A stretch of DNA of 64,000 bases from an uncultured Clostridia bacterium (GCA_934149075.1 CAKPDR010000003.1:85609-149608), one strand, 5' to 3'; shown: positions 17,093 through 26,485, counted from the stretch's first letter. Numbers and translations: made by a program. The notes: generated from the letters alone by a model not told the origin.

Positions 17093-18193
17093 TTATTTAT
17101 TATCAATTAATTTAGGTTTACTTTCTTTTTCTTTTATAAAATTTCTATATCCTATAGCAATTGCAGCAATTATCATTAGTAAAAATGATAATGCTTTCCA
17201 AATTCCACTGTCAAATAGAATTATTGCAAACATTCCAAGAGAAGCACTTAATCCATATAAAATCAATACAGCCTGTTTTTGTGTGAAGCCTTTTGCTACT
17301 AATTTATGATGTAAATGTCCTTTGTCTGGTTTAAATACAGCTTTTATTGATTTTCCTTTTATAATTCTTCTAATAATTGCAAATAATACATCAAATATTG
17401 GAAGTCCTAAAACTATTACTGGTAAAACGATTACTGCTGCTGTATATGTTTTTGCAACTCCTAATATTGAAACTACTGCTAACATAAATCCCAAAAAGTT
17501 TGAACCTGTATCTCCAATAAATGTTTTTGCTGGCGAAAAGTTAAATGGTAAGAAACCTACTAATGCACCACTTAATGCTGTTACTAATACTGTTGCTACC
17601 ATTGGAGAATTATTCATTAAAAATATTATTAATAATGATATACATGATATTAGTGATATTCCTGATGATAAACCATCTAATCCATCAATCAAATTTATTG
17701 CATTTGTAACCCCAACTATCCACACAATTGTAACAATTGTGGAAAACATATCGTTTAAACCTACTCTATATAGAAAAGGAATATCTAAATGTTCAATTCT
17801 AATTCCAAATGATACCACAATTATTGCTGCAACAACTTGTCCAAATAATTGTTGCCACCATTTTAGTGTTTTTGTATCATCAAATACACCTGTAATTCCA
17901 ATTGCTACTATTCCAAGCATTAATCCTAATAATTTTTTGCCATATTCTTGTTCAGAAAATAAATCTATACTTCCTTCTACACTCATTATTATTAGTAAAT
18001 ATATCATTGATACCAAAAATCCTAATATTACTGCTGGTCCCCCAAATTTAGGCATTCTTTTAGTATGCATTCTTCTTTTGTCTTTTGGCACATCTACTGC
18101 ACCAATTTTATTAGCTATTTTTATAGTATATGGTGTTGCCATAAAAGATACTATAAATGCTAATATAAATGCTATCGCTATATTTCCCCACAT
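17093..18193 (-). CDS. tagO: Undecaprenyl-phosphate N-acetylglucosaminyl-1-phosphate transferase (TagO/WecA)
   Basis: The 366-aa polytopic enzyme moves GlcNAc-1-phosphate to undecaprenyl phosphate, the first step of wall polymer synthesis. The cytosolic motif 'DVPKDKRRMHTKRMPKFGG' near residues 34-52, 'VFDDTKTLKWWQQL' (Asp pair) near 103-116, 'NAINLIDGLDGLSSG' near 164-178, 'GDTGSNFLGF' near 225-234 and the basic loop ending 'PDKGHLHHKLVAKG' near 289-302 identify the family and favour TagO/WecA over MraY. About ten membrane segments are visible. ATGGAGG precedes the start, which lies 16 bp after rpiB. No teichoic acid genes are near. Confidence 0.9.
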   Translation of the reverse strand: MWGNIAIAFILAFIVSFMATPYTIKIANKIGAVDVPKDKRRMHTKRMPKFGGPAVILGFLVSMIYLLIIMSVEGSIDLFSEQEYGKKLLGLMLGIVAIGITGVFDDTKTLKWWQQLFGQVVAAIIVVSFGIRIEHLDIPFLYRVGLNDMFSTIVTIVWIVGVTNAINLIDGLDGLSSGISLISCISLLIIFLMNNSPMVATVLVTALSGALVGFLPFNFSPAKTFIGDTGSNFLGFMLAVVSILGVAKTYTAAVIVLPVIVLGLPIFDVLFAIIRRIIKGKSIKAVFKPDKGHLHHKLVAKGFTQKQAVLILYGLSASLGMFAIILFDSGIWKALSFLLMIIAAIAIGYRNFIKEKESKPKLIDNK

Positions 18194-18209
18194 ATCTACT
18201 TGGCCTCCA

Positions 18210-18656
18210 TTATTTCATATTTTCGCTTTCTATCTCCTCTATTATTTTTATCCTTTCTGCATGTCTTCCTCCTTCAAATTCTGTTGCAAGCCACATTCTA
18301 ACAATTTTTATTGCATTACTTGTATTCATATAATCTGCGCCTAGTGCTAATACATTTGCATCATTATGCATTCTTGAATATTTTGCTTCTTCTTCATCAT
18401 TACATTTTGCACATCTTATTCCTTTAAATTTGTTTGCTACAATGCTCATTCCAATTCCAGAACGACATATTACTATTCCTTTATCACATTCTTTATTTTG
18501 CATTTCTAATGCTACAGTTTTTGCTATTTCTGGATAATCTACACTTTCTTTATTAAATGTTCCACAATCTATGTATTCAATTTCTTTTTCTTCTAAGTAT
18601 TTCTTTATTTCTTCTTTTAATTCATAGCCTCCATGATCACTGCCTATTGCTATCAT
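18210..18656 (-). CDS. rpiB: Ribose-5-phosphate isomerase B
   Basis: The 148-aa RpiB/LacAB family sugar isomerase interconverts ribulose-5-phosphate and ribose-5-phosphate. 'GSDHGGYELKE' at residues 5-15 is the phosphate/substrate motif, and 'CRSGIGMSIVANK' near 69-81 holds the active Cys (C69) and anion loop. Length is standard. GAAAGGAAAG precedes the ATG. It is the first gene of the run leading to tagO, hslO and ppaC. Confidence 0.92.
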   Translation of the reverse strand: MIAIGSDHGGYELKEEIKKYLEEKEIEYIDCGTFNKESVDYPEIAKTVALEMQNKECDKGIVICRSGIGMSIVANKFKGIRCAKCNDEEEAKYSRMHNDANVLALGADYMNTSNAIKIVRMWLATEFEGGRHAERIKIIEEIESENMK

Positions 18657-18814
18657 TTATATCACTTTCCTTTCTTATGTTTTGCAGCCATATGCTGCCT
18701 ATATTAATATACCATAATCTCTTTGCTAGTGCAATATTTTTAGAAAAACTTGCTGATTTTTAAGCAATTGGTTAAATATCTTTATTTTTTACCATAAAAT
18801 TTATTGATTAGTAC

Positions 18815-18843
18815 TTGTCAAATCGAAACTTGTATGATATAAT
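18815..18843 (+). promoter_or_regulatory. Promoter of rpsT
   Basis: TTGTCA (18815-18820), a 17-nt spacer and TATAAT (18838-18843), about 46 bp before the rpsT start codon. Confidence 0.8.
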
Positions 18844-18889
18844 GTTACACGTTATAGTTTATTATTTACTAAGAGGAGGTGCATCACAC

Positions 18890-19156
18890 ATGCCAAATAT
18901 TAAATCAGCTAAAAAAAGAGTTAAAATTATTGAGAAAAAAACATTAGAAAATAATATGATAAAAACTGGTTATAAATCAGCTGTTAAGAAATTTGAAGAA
19001 GCAATTGCTGCAGGTAATTTAGAAGAAGCTAAAGTTCTATTTTCTGAAGCTACTAAAAAAATTGACCAAGCTTGCACAAAAGGTGTAATTGTAAAAAATA
19101 CAGCTTCTAGAAAAAAATCTAGCTTATCAAAAAAATTAAATGCTGCTATGGCATAA
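18890..19156 (+). CDS. rpsT: Small ribosomal subunit protein bS20
   Basis: The 88-aa basic helical protein binds 16S rRNA in the body of the 30S subunit. 'MPNIKSAKKRVK' and the Lys-rich ending 'ASRKKSSLSKKLNAAMA' are characteristic. The true start is the ATG at 18890, seven bases after a GAGGAGGTG site; a longer frame upstream has no such site. It is a monocistronic plus-strand gene divergent from rpiB with its own promoter and is followed by a set of hairpins. Confidence 0.95.
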   Translation: MPNIKSAKKRVKIIEKKTLENNMIKTGYKSAVKKFEEAIAAGNLEEAKVLFSEATKKIDQACTKGVIVKNTASRKKSSLSKKLNAAMA

Positions 19157-19302
19157 GAAGAACAAAAGCGGACATTAATAACTTTTGTATTTATTAAAAC
19201 ATTTTAAAGTCCGCGTCTTTGTTCGTGTGCGAAATTTGCAAAGCAAATTTCTGTGCAATATATTCATATTATAGGAAATTCGGAGAACTTTCCTATAATA
19301 TA

Positions 19303-19327
19303 AAAAACGACATCGTCGTTTTTTTAT
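19303..19327 (+). terminator. Terminator hairpin among several stem-loops after rpsT
   Basis: AACGAC-ATC-GTCGTT followed by seven T. It is the third of several stem-loops in the 270-bp gap: a GCGGAC/GTCCGC stem (about 19170-19216), TATTATAGGAAA paired with its complement (about 19267-19299), this one, then ATGCAAATAATCT paired with its complement (about 19334-19374). Confidence 0.75.
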
Positions 19328-19425
19328 TTTTTTATGCAAATAATCTACCAGCATAGTCGGAAGATTATTTGCATTTTTAAAACTGCTAGACATTGTCTAA
19401 CAGTTTTTGAATAAACTATTTAATT

Positions 19426-21486
19426 TTAATTTTCTGGAGTTTCTGCTTCTTCTGAATCTTCAACTGTTTCTGATTCTTTAGTCGCTTCTGCATTTTCTTT
19501 TGGCACTTCTTCTGCATCTACTTCTGCAAAATCATTGTTCTCATCCCAACCTTCTTTACAATCCCAAAAATCCGCACAATCTTCTTCTTTTATGTCTTCA
19601 TAGCCATATTTTTTGAAGAATGTTTTCAGTTTTGGTGCAAAAACAATTACTGCAGGAGCTAATGGTAAAATTACTGGAATAATCTGTTTTATCATTCCCT
19701 TTGCTTCCTCAGCATTTTTATCTTTGCCATCTAATTTCTTGCCATATGCAATAAATATTGCTACAGCAATTCCTATAAGCGCTACTAATTTTTTCAGATT
19801 CTCCTCATTAAAGAAGTCTTCATCAATTCCAAGTTTTTCACAAACTCTGTCCTGTACAAGTAATACACAGCCTTCTAATTGTTCTTTAATATTTCCAATT
19901 TTTTTATCATTGAAAATAGCCACTGCACAAATTGCAATTGCAGCTGGAAGAACCTTTTTAATAGTGCTTTCCCAAGGTTTAATTGCTTTAATTAACTTGT
20001 CCAATCCATTTGTTACTTCCTCTTCATCATGTTCGGCACCTTCATCTAATGCTGCTTTTTTCACTTTTCCATTGAAGTATGAAATAGCAGCTGTAGTTGC
20101 TACACCAATTGCAGCAATTCTTTTTAAATTCTTTTTGTCTTTCAAGCAATCTAAATCCACCCCTAAAGTATCTTTGGCTGTTTGGATAATGCTGTCTGAT
20201 TTCATATCATCACCTTTCATTGCATAAGCCGCAAATGCCACACATGCAAATGGAGCTAAAACTTCTAAGTATTTTTCTCCTTTTGCAGTTGCTTCTCGTA
20301 TTTTGTCATTTGCTGAATCTACTCCTTCACTAAATACTTTTTGGGCTAACATGGTGAGTATCCACATGGCAATTCTTGTATTTTGAGGATTATTACCACC
20401 TTTAAATCCAAGTAATTCTCCTACAGATATTAACCTTGTATAGGTTTTTATTCCCAGAGGATTTGATATAGGTAACACTTTTTCCTCTTTAGATGTAATT
20501 GGGTTTGCTCCCCAAACATCATCTTCTTCTGCTTTTACAATAAAAAGTGGTTCTCCACTATGAATAATTGTATCTCCTTCTTTTACAGTTGTTGATGGTA
20601 CAAGTATTGATGGTAATGAAATTGTTGCGAGGTTACTGTACTCTGTCATCTGTTTTGTTTTTCTGTCAAAACCTCTAAATTTTCCTGTAGAGTATTCTAC
20701 AACTGTTCCTAAGATTGTTGACTGAATCCGTTCATCTGTGTTTACTCCAAAGTCGATTCCAAAATCTTTAGACAGTTTGTTAATATCATTCATTGCTAAC
20801 ATCATCATACTCTTTTCTCCTTTTGCTTTAAATTCCTCTGTTACGTTTTCACTTTTGGTTTCAGGTTCCTCTGTTTCTTCTTCACTTTCTGTTTCAGGTT
20901 CTCCTGTTGCATCTTCAATTTCTGCTTCAGGTTCTTCTGTTACATTGCCTTTCTCTTTTTCCAAAAAGCATACAATTTCAACTTCAATCTTCATAACAAA
21001 CATATCTTCAAGTAGTTTGCATACAGATTGTGTATAGAGACATTCGCTGCATTCCCCTTTACCATTTTGGCATCCGTCTCCAATTTTTTCTATTAATTGT
21101 ATTTTCATAAAAGAATTATACTCGCCTTCTTCTATGACTTTATCCATGTCTTTTAACTTAACAATTTTAGTTATGCGTATTCTTTCTTTTTCTCTTTTAA
21201 ACTCCGAAAAAGGTATTTTTAAATTTACTTTTTCATCTTCGAAGTTCAAAAAAATACATGGATGATTCATACAAATATTTAATTCTTGTAATTCTTCATT
21301 AATAGTAATTGTTACATATTTGGGTGTACTCATCATTAAATGATTCGAATCAAATCTGCGTGCACATGTAAGAGAAAAACCATCCAACGCAAAATTATAT
21401 CTTAGCTCATGCCATTTACCACAGTAAGGACAACGCATCTCTATTTTTTTGGCCTTCTTAAAATCATCTGAACATATTTTGTTCAA
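19426..21486 (-). CDS. Large protein of unknown function with N-terminal zinc-ribbon-like motif
   Basis: The 686-aa protein starts with TTG at 21486 after AAGGAGG. A Cys pair 'RCPYCGKWHELR' near residues 18-29, with a later Cys (about 41), looks like a zinc ribbon, and a second Cys cluster (about 138-152, 'CQNGKGECSECLY') follows. An acidic repeat of the type 'TEEPE' spans about 180-222. Around 235-345 is a beta-rich domain with 'VKEGDTIIHSGEPLFIVKA'. The C-terminal half has Ala/Ile-rich segments near 417-428, 463-475, 517-530, 570-583 and 612-622 that could be membrane-associated or buried helices. The acidic tail has no anchor. I recognise no family. Confidence 0.55.
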   Translation of the reverse strand: MNKICSDDFKKAKKIEMRCPYCGKWHELRYNFALDGFSLTCARRFDSNHLMMSTPKYVTITINEELQELNICMNHPCIFLNFEDEKVNLKIPFSEFKREKERIRITKIVKLKDMDKVIEEGEYNSFMKIQLIEKIGDGCQNGKGECSECLYTQSVCKLLEDMFVMKIEVEIVCFLEKEKGNVTEEPEAEIEDATGEPETESEEETEEPETKSENVTEEFKAKGEKSMMMLAMNDINKLSKDFGIDFGVNTDERIQSTILGTVVEYSTGKFRGFDRKTKQMTEYSNLATISLPSILVPSTTVKEGDTIIHSGEPLFIVKAEEDDVWGANPITSKEEKVLPISNPLGIKTYTRLISVGELLGFKGGNNPQNTRIAMWILTMLAQKVFSEGVDSANDKIREATAKGEKYLEVLAPFACVAFAAYAMKGDDMKSDSIIQTAKDTLGVDLDCLKDKKNLKRIAAIGVATTAAISYFNGKVKKAALDEGAEHDEEEVTNGLDKLIKAIKPWESTIKKVLPAAIAICAVAIFNDKKIGNIKEQLEGCVLLVQDRVCEKLGIDEDFFNEENLKKLVALIGIAVAIFIAYGKKLDGKDKNAEEAKGMIKQIIPVILPLAPAVIVFAPKLKTFFKKYGYEDIKEEDCADFWDCKEGWDENNDFAEVDAEEVPKENAEATKESETVEDSEEAETPEN

Positions 21487-21684
21487 ATTTTTTTCCTCCT
21501 TATATAAAATTTATATAGTTTATTCTCCTTTCTTTAGAGTATATCTACCCTTGTTTTTCAACAGTAAATACCATGTAATATTTTATCATACTTTACATAA
21601 ATTGTCAACAAATTAAAAAAAAGCTATAAATTTGAAATAGCAAACCCGCAGTTAAATTGCAAAATAATATATTACTTTTCTATT

Positions 21685-21717
21685 AAATTAAAAATCGCTA
21701 AAAATAATTAGCGATTT
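21685..21717 (-). terminator. Terminator after the cyclophilin gene
   Basis: AAATCGCTA and TAGCGATTT (21692-21717) form a 9-bp stem followed on the minus strand by a T-rich tract, just past the stop at 21723. Confidence 0.75.
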
Positions 21718-21722
21718 CATTT

Positions 21723-22544
21723 TTATTTATTATATTGATTCAAATTAATTCCATACGTTTTGTAAATCCAATCATAATAATTCCATGTTTCCAATGTGTC
21801 AGGTTTTCCATAATCAACTCCATAAGTTTCAACAGTAACTTTAGAAATTATTACATCATTAACAGGTGTACTTTTCTCTTTAGACTCTGTAGAATCACCA
21901 CTTGAGCTACTAGAATCATCTCCAGAACTAGCTTCCTTAACCTCAACATTTTCAATATTATGAACAATATCCATACCTTCAATTACTTTTCCAAATGCTG
22001 CATAATAAGTATCTAATGATGAATTATCTGCTGTCATTATAAAGAATTGTGAACCTGCTGAATTATAACTTTCTGTTGTTAATGATTGTGAATAACTTTT
22101 AGTATAATCAGCTCTTGCCATTGATATAACACCTTCCGTATGTTTTAGAGTATTCTTTTTATAATCATTTGCTAAGAATTCTCCTTTAATGCAGTAATCT
22201 CTATCTTCCTGATCAGTTATTCCCAAATTACTTAGTTTTGGAGAGCCAGTTCCATCTCCATTTGAGTCTCCACCTTGTATCATAAATCCTTTTACAATTC
22301 TATGAAATTTTAACCCATCATAGAATCCATTTTGTGCAAGTGCTATAAAGTTTGATACTGTTTGTGGTGCCATTTCTGGATATAATTCAAGTTTAATTGT
22401 TCCAAAGTCTTGAACTTCCATTGTAACTATTGGATTTTTAACCTCCATTGTTGCTTTTTTATAGTATCCATAAGCAACTCCACCTATTAATACTATTATT
22501 AAAACTAATGCAATTATTGTAATAATATTTGATGCTTTTTTCAT
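21723..22544 (-). CDS. Membrane-anchored cyclophilin-type peptidyl-prolyl isomerase
   Basis: The 273-aa protein carries an N-terminal membrane anchor (residues 6-28) with no lipobox Cys, so it is tethered on the outer face. The cyclophilin domain (about 40-235) shows 'PQTVSNFIALAQNGFYDG', 'FHRIVKGFMIQGGD' and 'SAGSQFFIM', the catalytic Arg, Phe and Gln neighbourhood. A Ser/Gly-rich insert (about 205-222) and a Tyr/Trp-rich tail (about 240-273, 'TWNYYDWIYKTYG') are additions. It likely helps fold exported proteins. AAAGGAAG precedes the ATG. It follows disA by 19 bp in the same direction. Confidence 0.88.
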   Translation of the reverse strand: MKKASNIITIIALVLIIVLIGGVAYGYYKKATMEVKNPIVTMEVQDFGTIKLELYPEMAPQTVSNFIALAQNGFYDGLKFHRIVKGFMIQGGDSNGDGTGSPKLSNLGITDQEDRDYCIKGEFLANDYKKNTLKHTEGVISMARADYTKSYSQSLTTESYNSAGSQFFIMTADNSSLDTYYAAFGKVIEGMDIVHNIENVEVKEASSGDDSSSSSGDSTESKEKSTPVNDVIISKVTVETYGVDYGKPDTLETWNYYDWIYKTYGINLNQYNK

Positions 22545-22563
22545 TTTTTTCTTCCTTTCTTAT

Positions 22564-23637
22564 TTATATTAATATATTGTCAAATGCAAATTGTTCTTGC
22601 ATTTTCTTTAATGTTTGCTTTATCGTTTTTGCTCTTACCTCTCCAATGCCGTCTACATTATCTAAATCACTTATTTCTGCAACTAAAATATGCTGAAACG
22701 ACTTAAATGATTTTACTAAATTTTCTACTATTGAACTTGGCATTCTTGGTACTTTATTTAATATCCTATATCCTTTTGGATACACAGCAAGATCTTCAAA
22801 GTTTTCAAAACTCTCATATCCTAAAATTTTGGCTATTGCCTGTTCTTTTATTAAATCTTCATGTCCTAACTTTGATAATTGTTCTAAAAGCTCCTCTGCT
22901 GATATTTCATTTACTTGATAATCCTTTACTAGGTAAAGTTCTTCCTTTTCCACTCCACCTATTAGTTCCTCTAATTGCATACTTACTAATCTGCCATCTT
23001 CTCCAAGCTCATATATCTTTTTCTTTATTTCATCAACTATCTTCATTACCATTTCTGCTCTTTGTATAACTGTTAATACATTGTCAAGTGTTACTATATC
23101 ATTAAATTCATACTCATTTAAAATACTTAATTTACTATCATATACTTTTCTATATTTTTCAAGAGTTTGAATTGCTTGATTTGCTTTATTTAGTACTGCT
23201 TCTGTATCCTCTAATATATATCTATTATTCTCTTTAAATACTGTTATTATATTTCGTCTTTGTGATATGCTTATTACTAATTCTCCAGTTTGTTTAGCTG
23301 TTCTTTCTGCGGTTCTATGTCTTGTCCCTGTTTCAACTGTTGGAATTTGATATGATGGAATTAATTGTGCATTTGCAAATAATATTTTTTTCATATCTCC
23401 ACTTAAAACTATAGCTCCATCCATTTTGGCTAATTCATATAATTTTGATGAAGTATAGTCTTCATTTATAAAAAATCCTCCATCAACCACTTCATCGATA
23501 ACTTCTTGTTTATCAGTTATTAGTAATAAGGCTCCAGTCTTTGCTTTTAAAATATTGTCTAGTCCTTCTCTTATTGGTGTTCCTGGAGCAATTTTTTTCA
23601 AAATTGCTGCAATTGGGTCTTCTTTAATTGAAGTCAT
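22564..23637 (-). CDS. disA: Diadenylate cyclase DisA
   Basis: The protein scans DNA for branched structures and makes cyclic di-AMP. The N-terminal DAC domain has the catalytic 'KMDGAIVLSGD' (DGA) near residues 70-80 and 'GTRHRTAERTAKQTG' (RHR) near 103-117. A central helical linker leads to C-terminal helix-hairpin-helix motifs ('IGEVRAKTIKQTL' near 333-345). I prefer the ATG at 23637, since the AAAGGG site abuts the earlier ATG at 23649. The next gene upstream is radA, the same arrangement as in Bacillus, where RadA modulates DisA. Confidence 0.93.
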   Translation of the reverse strand: MTSIKEDPIAAILKKIAPGTPIREGLDNILKAKTGALLLITDKQEVIDEVVDGGFFINEDYTSSKLYELAKMDGAIVLSGDMKKILFANAQLIPSYQIPTVETGTRHRTAERTAKQTGELVISISQRRNIITVFKENNRYILEDTEAVLNKANQAIQTLEKYRKVYDSKLSILNEYEFNDIVTLDNVLTVIQRAEMVMKIVDEIKKKIYELGEDGRLVSMQLEELIGGVEKEELYLVKDYQVNEISAEELLEQLSKLGHEDLIKEQAIAKILGYESFENFEDLAVYPKGYRILNKVPRMPSSIVENLVKSFKSFQHILVAEISDLDNVDGIGEVRAKTIKQTLKKMQEQFAFDNILI

Positions 23638-23669
23638 TATTAGTATCATCCCTTTCTGTTGCTCAAAAC

Positions 23670-25031
23670 TTATTTAATGCCTAACCTTCTTAATGCTTCT
23701 CCTATATTCTTGACCCCTATTATATCTAATTTATACTCATCTTTCAAGCCTTTTTTATTATTTTCTGGAATTATACATGTTTTGAATCCCAATTTTTCTG
23801 CTTCTTTCAACCTTTTTTCTATTAAATTAATTCTCCTTACTTCTCCTGTTAAGCCAACTTCACCCATTACAACTGTTGATTGTGGAATTGGTATATTTCT
23901 ATATGCAGATGCAACTGTTGCAATAATTCCTAAATCGACTGCTGGTTCTGAAAGTTTCATTCCTCCAGCTATATTTAAATAAACATCTTGATTTCCAAGA
24001 GATAACCCTGCTCTTTTTTCAATAACAGCCATTAATACTGATAACCTATTATAATCAAAACCATTTGCAGTTCTTTTAGGCAAGCCAAAAACAGTTTGAG
24101 ATGTTAATGCTTGTATTTCTACAAGTATTGGTCTTGTTCCTTCAATACTTGCCACGATACACGAACCAGACGGATTATCTTCTCTTTCAGTTATTAATAT
24201 ATCAGATGGATTTGTAACTTCACACATACCTTCTTGTCTCATTTCAAACATTCCAATTTCATTTGTTGAACCAAATCTATTTTTTACAGCTCTTAAAATT
24301 CTATATGTATTATATCTTTCTCCTTCTAAATAAAGAACTGTATCTACCATATGTTCCAACACTCTAGGACCTGCAATATTTCCTTCTTTAGTTACATGAC
24401 CAATAATTATCGTTGTTATCTGTTGTGCTTTACATATTCTCATAATTTGTGAAGTAATCTCTCTTACTTGACTTACGCTCCCTGCAGCCGCTGATATCTC
24501 ATCTGAATACATCGTTTGAATAGAATCAATAATTACAAGTTTTGGTTTCATATCTGATATTGCATCTTTCACAACATCTATATCAGTTTCTCCTAGAAAC
24601 ATTAACTCATCATTTTTTACATCTAATCTATCAGCTCTTAACTTTATCTGTTCAGCTGACTCTTCTCCAGAAACGTATAATACTTTTCCTTCGCCTTGTA
24701 CCTTTTCACATAATTGCAAAATTAACGTTGATTTTCCTATACCAGGCTCTCCGCCAAGAAGTATAAGCGAACCATTCACCAGTCCTCCACCTAAGACTCT
24801 ATCCAACTCTAAATATCCAGTAGATGTTCTATTAGCTTCTTGTCCAACATAACTATTTAATGGTTTTGGTGTATTATTTATCTTTTTTTCTATTTTATTC
24901 GCTTCTGTATATTTTTCAATTTTTTGCTCATAAAATGTATTCCAACTATTACATGTTGGACATTTGCCTAACCATTTAGGCGACTCATTTCCACATTCAC
25001 TACATACAAATACTGTTTTTGCTTTTGCCAT
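23670..25031 (-). CDS. radA: DNA repair protein RadA
   Basis: The 453-aa RecA-like branch-migration ATPase has all expected parts. An N-terminal C4 zinc finger (CSECGNESPKWLGKCPTCNSW, residues 10-30 region) is followed by Walker A 'GGEPGIGKSTL' near 93-103, the RadA-specific 'KNRFGSTNEIGMF' near 251-263, and a C-terminal Lon-protease-like domain ('GMKLSEPAVDLGI', 'PIPQSTVVMGEVGLTGEVR'). AGGAGA precedes the ATG. It lies 20-30 bp before disA, so the pair is probably one operon. A GGGCAATTTTGTACCC hairpin lies about 25 bp upstream (25063-25079) and could mark the promoter region. Confidence 0.94.
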   Translation of the reverse strand: MAKAKTVFVCSECGNESPKWLGKCPTCNSWNTFYEQKIEKYTEANKIEKKINNTPKPLNSYVGQEANRTSTGYLELDRVLGGGLVNGSLILLGGEPGIGKSTLILQLCEKVQGEGKVLYVSGEESAEQIKLRADRLDVKNDELMFLGETDIDVVKDAISDMKPKLVIIDSIQTMYSDEISAAAGSVSQVREITSQIMRICKAQQITTIIIGHVTKEGNIAGPRVLEHMVDTVLYLEGERYNTYRILRAVKNRFGSTNEIGMFEMRQEGMCEVTNPSDILITEREDNPSGSCIVASIEGTRPILVEIQALTSQTVFGLPKRTANGFDYNRLSVLMAVIEKRAGLSLGNQDVYLNIAGGMKLSEPAVDLGIIATVASAYRNIPIPQSTVVMGEVGLTGEVRRINLIEKRLKEAEKLGFKTCIIPENNKKGLKDEYKLDIIGVKNIGEALRRLGIK

Positions 25032-25247
25032 TCTTTATTCTCCTATCAGAAAATTTTTTTCCGGGCAATTTTGTACCCGGTACATTTTGTCCCATAATAT
25101 CATATTTTATTTAGAATTACAACTTTTGGCATTTATTTCCTTTGATTTTCGTCTTATATCATGTTACTATATTTATATAGATAGTTCAATTTTTTGATTA
25201 TTTACTAGAACTTTTGTATTTATTTTGTGTTTAGATTGGAGGTTCTT

Positions 25248-25493
25248 ATGAATAAAATGTTTTTAGAGTTTAAAAATTTAAGTGAAGATACATATAAAAT
25301 TATGAAATATGGATTATTATTTTCAGGTCTTGTGTGCCTATCCGCGGTTGGAGTTTTACTTGCTTACATATTTTTAGGAGTTATTTTTTTTTATCATTTA
25401 GGTTTAAGTTTATTACAATCTAGTTTTACATTTGCCGTTGAATTTATTGTTTGTGGCATTGTTGTTGATTTTATAAAGAAACGTGGTATTTGA
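25248..25493 (+). CDS. Small two-helix membrane protein
   Basis: The 81-aa protein starts at the ATG at 25248, five bases after GGAGG; the longer frame from 25227 is not supported. Two hydrophobic segments (about 22-47 and 49-70) with a charged N-terminus and a KKRG tail suggest a simple integral membrane protein. It stops with TGA, showing that TGA is a stop codon here. I do not recognise a family. It reads toward the Bax-inhibitor-1 gene, 135 bp away. Confidence 0.6.
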   Translation: MNKMFLEFKNLSEDTYKIMKYGLLFSGLVCLSAVGVLLAYIFLGVIFFYHLGLSLLQSSFTFAVEFIVCGIVVDFIKKRGI

Positions 25494-25628
25494 AATGGGA
25501 TATTTTTTTATCCCATTATTATTTTTTGTCACAAGATAATGGTTTTAATTGACTTTTTTTCTTTTTATATTTACAATATATTTTATAATTTATTTATTAT
25601 TGCATATATTAAGGAAGGTGGTGATATT

Positions 25629-26312
25629 ATGGAGACATATGATGATGGTAATGCTATTCATACTGTAGATACAAACCAAGTTCTTACTAATACATTTTTT
25701 AGAATGTTTTTAGGTTTGCTTGCTAGTGCTTTGACTGCCTTTTATGTTTATAAATCCGGCTTATATATTTCTGTGCTTTCTAATGGAAGCTATATGGCAT
25801 TAGCTATTGTTGAAATTGCTGTTGTTTTAATTTTTTCTTTGTTGTTTAAAAAGCTTTCACCAACAGCTGTTACGATTTTATTTTTTGCATATGCATTTAT
25901 AAATGGTTTCACTTTATCTGTTATTTTTGTTGCTTATGAAATGACTTCCATTACTTATGCATTTGCAGGTACAGCTGCTGTATTTGGAATTTTATCTCTA
26001 ATTGGCTATAAAACTGATAAAGATATTTCAAACTGGGGCACAATTTTAACTACAGCTCTTCTTGTTGGTGTTATTTTAACTATTATTAATATCTTTGTTG
26101 GTAGCACTATGCTAGATATCGTTTTGGATTGGGCAATTTTACTTATTTTCTTTGGTTTGACTATTTATGATATGAATAAAATTAAACTTATGCAACAAGC
26201 TGGATTTTGTGATGATGAAAAGTTGTATGTCTATGGTGCAATGGAATTGTATCTAGATTTTATTAATATTTTTCTTCGTATTTTATCTTTGTTTGGAAAA
26301 CGTAGAGATTAA
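25629..26312 (+). CDS. Bax inhibitor-1/YccA family membrane protein
   Basis: The 227-aa protein has seven hydrophobic segments, and the C-terminus ends 'LRILSLFGKRRD', the usual terminus of the family. The closing stretch 'YGAMELYLDFINIFLRIL' near residues 201-218 is the characteristic last helix. Members form pH-sensitive cation (Ca2+) leak channels; in bacteria the YccA branch also binds FtsH. The start is the ATG at 25629, after GGAAGGTGGTG. It is probably monocistronic, 93 bp before the tRNA gene. Confidence 0.88.
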   Translation: METYDDGNAIHTVDTNQVLTNTFFRMFLGLLASALTAFYVYKSGLYISVLSNGSYMALAIVEIAVVLIFSLLFKKLSPTAVTILFFAYAFINGFTLSVIFVAYEMTSITYAFAGTAAVFGILSLIGYKTDKDISNWGTILTTALLVGVILTIINIFVGSTMLDIVLDWAILLIFFGLTIYDMNKIKLMQQAGFCDDEKLYVYGAMELYLDFINIFLRILSLFGKRRD

Positions 26313-26346
26313 TTTTAAAAATTTTTCAAATTTTTTCAAAAAAGCC

Positions 26347-26375
26347 TTGAATTTGTTTTATTTTTGTGCTATTAT
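26347..26375 (+). promoter_or_regulatory. Promoter of tRNA-Pro
   Basis: TTGAAT (26347-26352), a 17-nt spacer and TATTAT (26370-26375), about 30 bp before the tRNA. Confidence 0.6.
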
Positions 26376-26405
26376 ATATAAGCATTTAGCAAATAAAACT
26401 TTTAT

Positions 26406-26481
26406 CGAGGCGTAGCGCAGTTGGTAGCGCGCGTGGTTTGGGACCATGAGGTCGCAGGTTCGATCCCTGTCGCCTCGACCA
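26406..26481 (+). tRNA. tRNA-Pro(TGG)
   Basis: The 76-nt gene folds as a cloverleaf: acceptor CGAGGCG/CGCCTCG, D-stem GCGC/GCGC, anticodon stem CGTGG/CCATG with loop TTTGGGA (anticodon TGG), T-arm GCAGG-TTCGATC-CCTGT, and an encoded 3' CCA. Its last nine bases form half of the element's attL, so integration preserved the gene. Confidence 0.95.
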
Positions 26482-26485
26482 TATT
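26473..26485. repeat. attL, 13-bp direct repeat
   Basis: CCTCGACCATATT overlaps the 3' end of tRNA-Pro (26473-26481) and recurs exactly at 35489-35501. Confidence 0.88.

Noticed and set aside
17322..18344. 340-aa plus-strand frame opposite tagO
   Set aside because: It is antisense to a clear glycosyl-phosphate transferase and has no family features; a shadow of biased codons.
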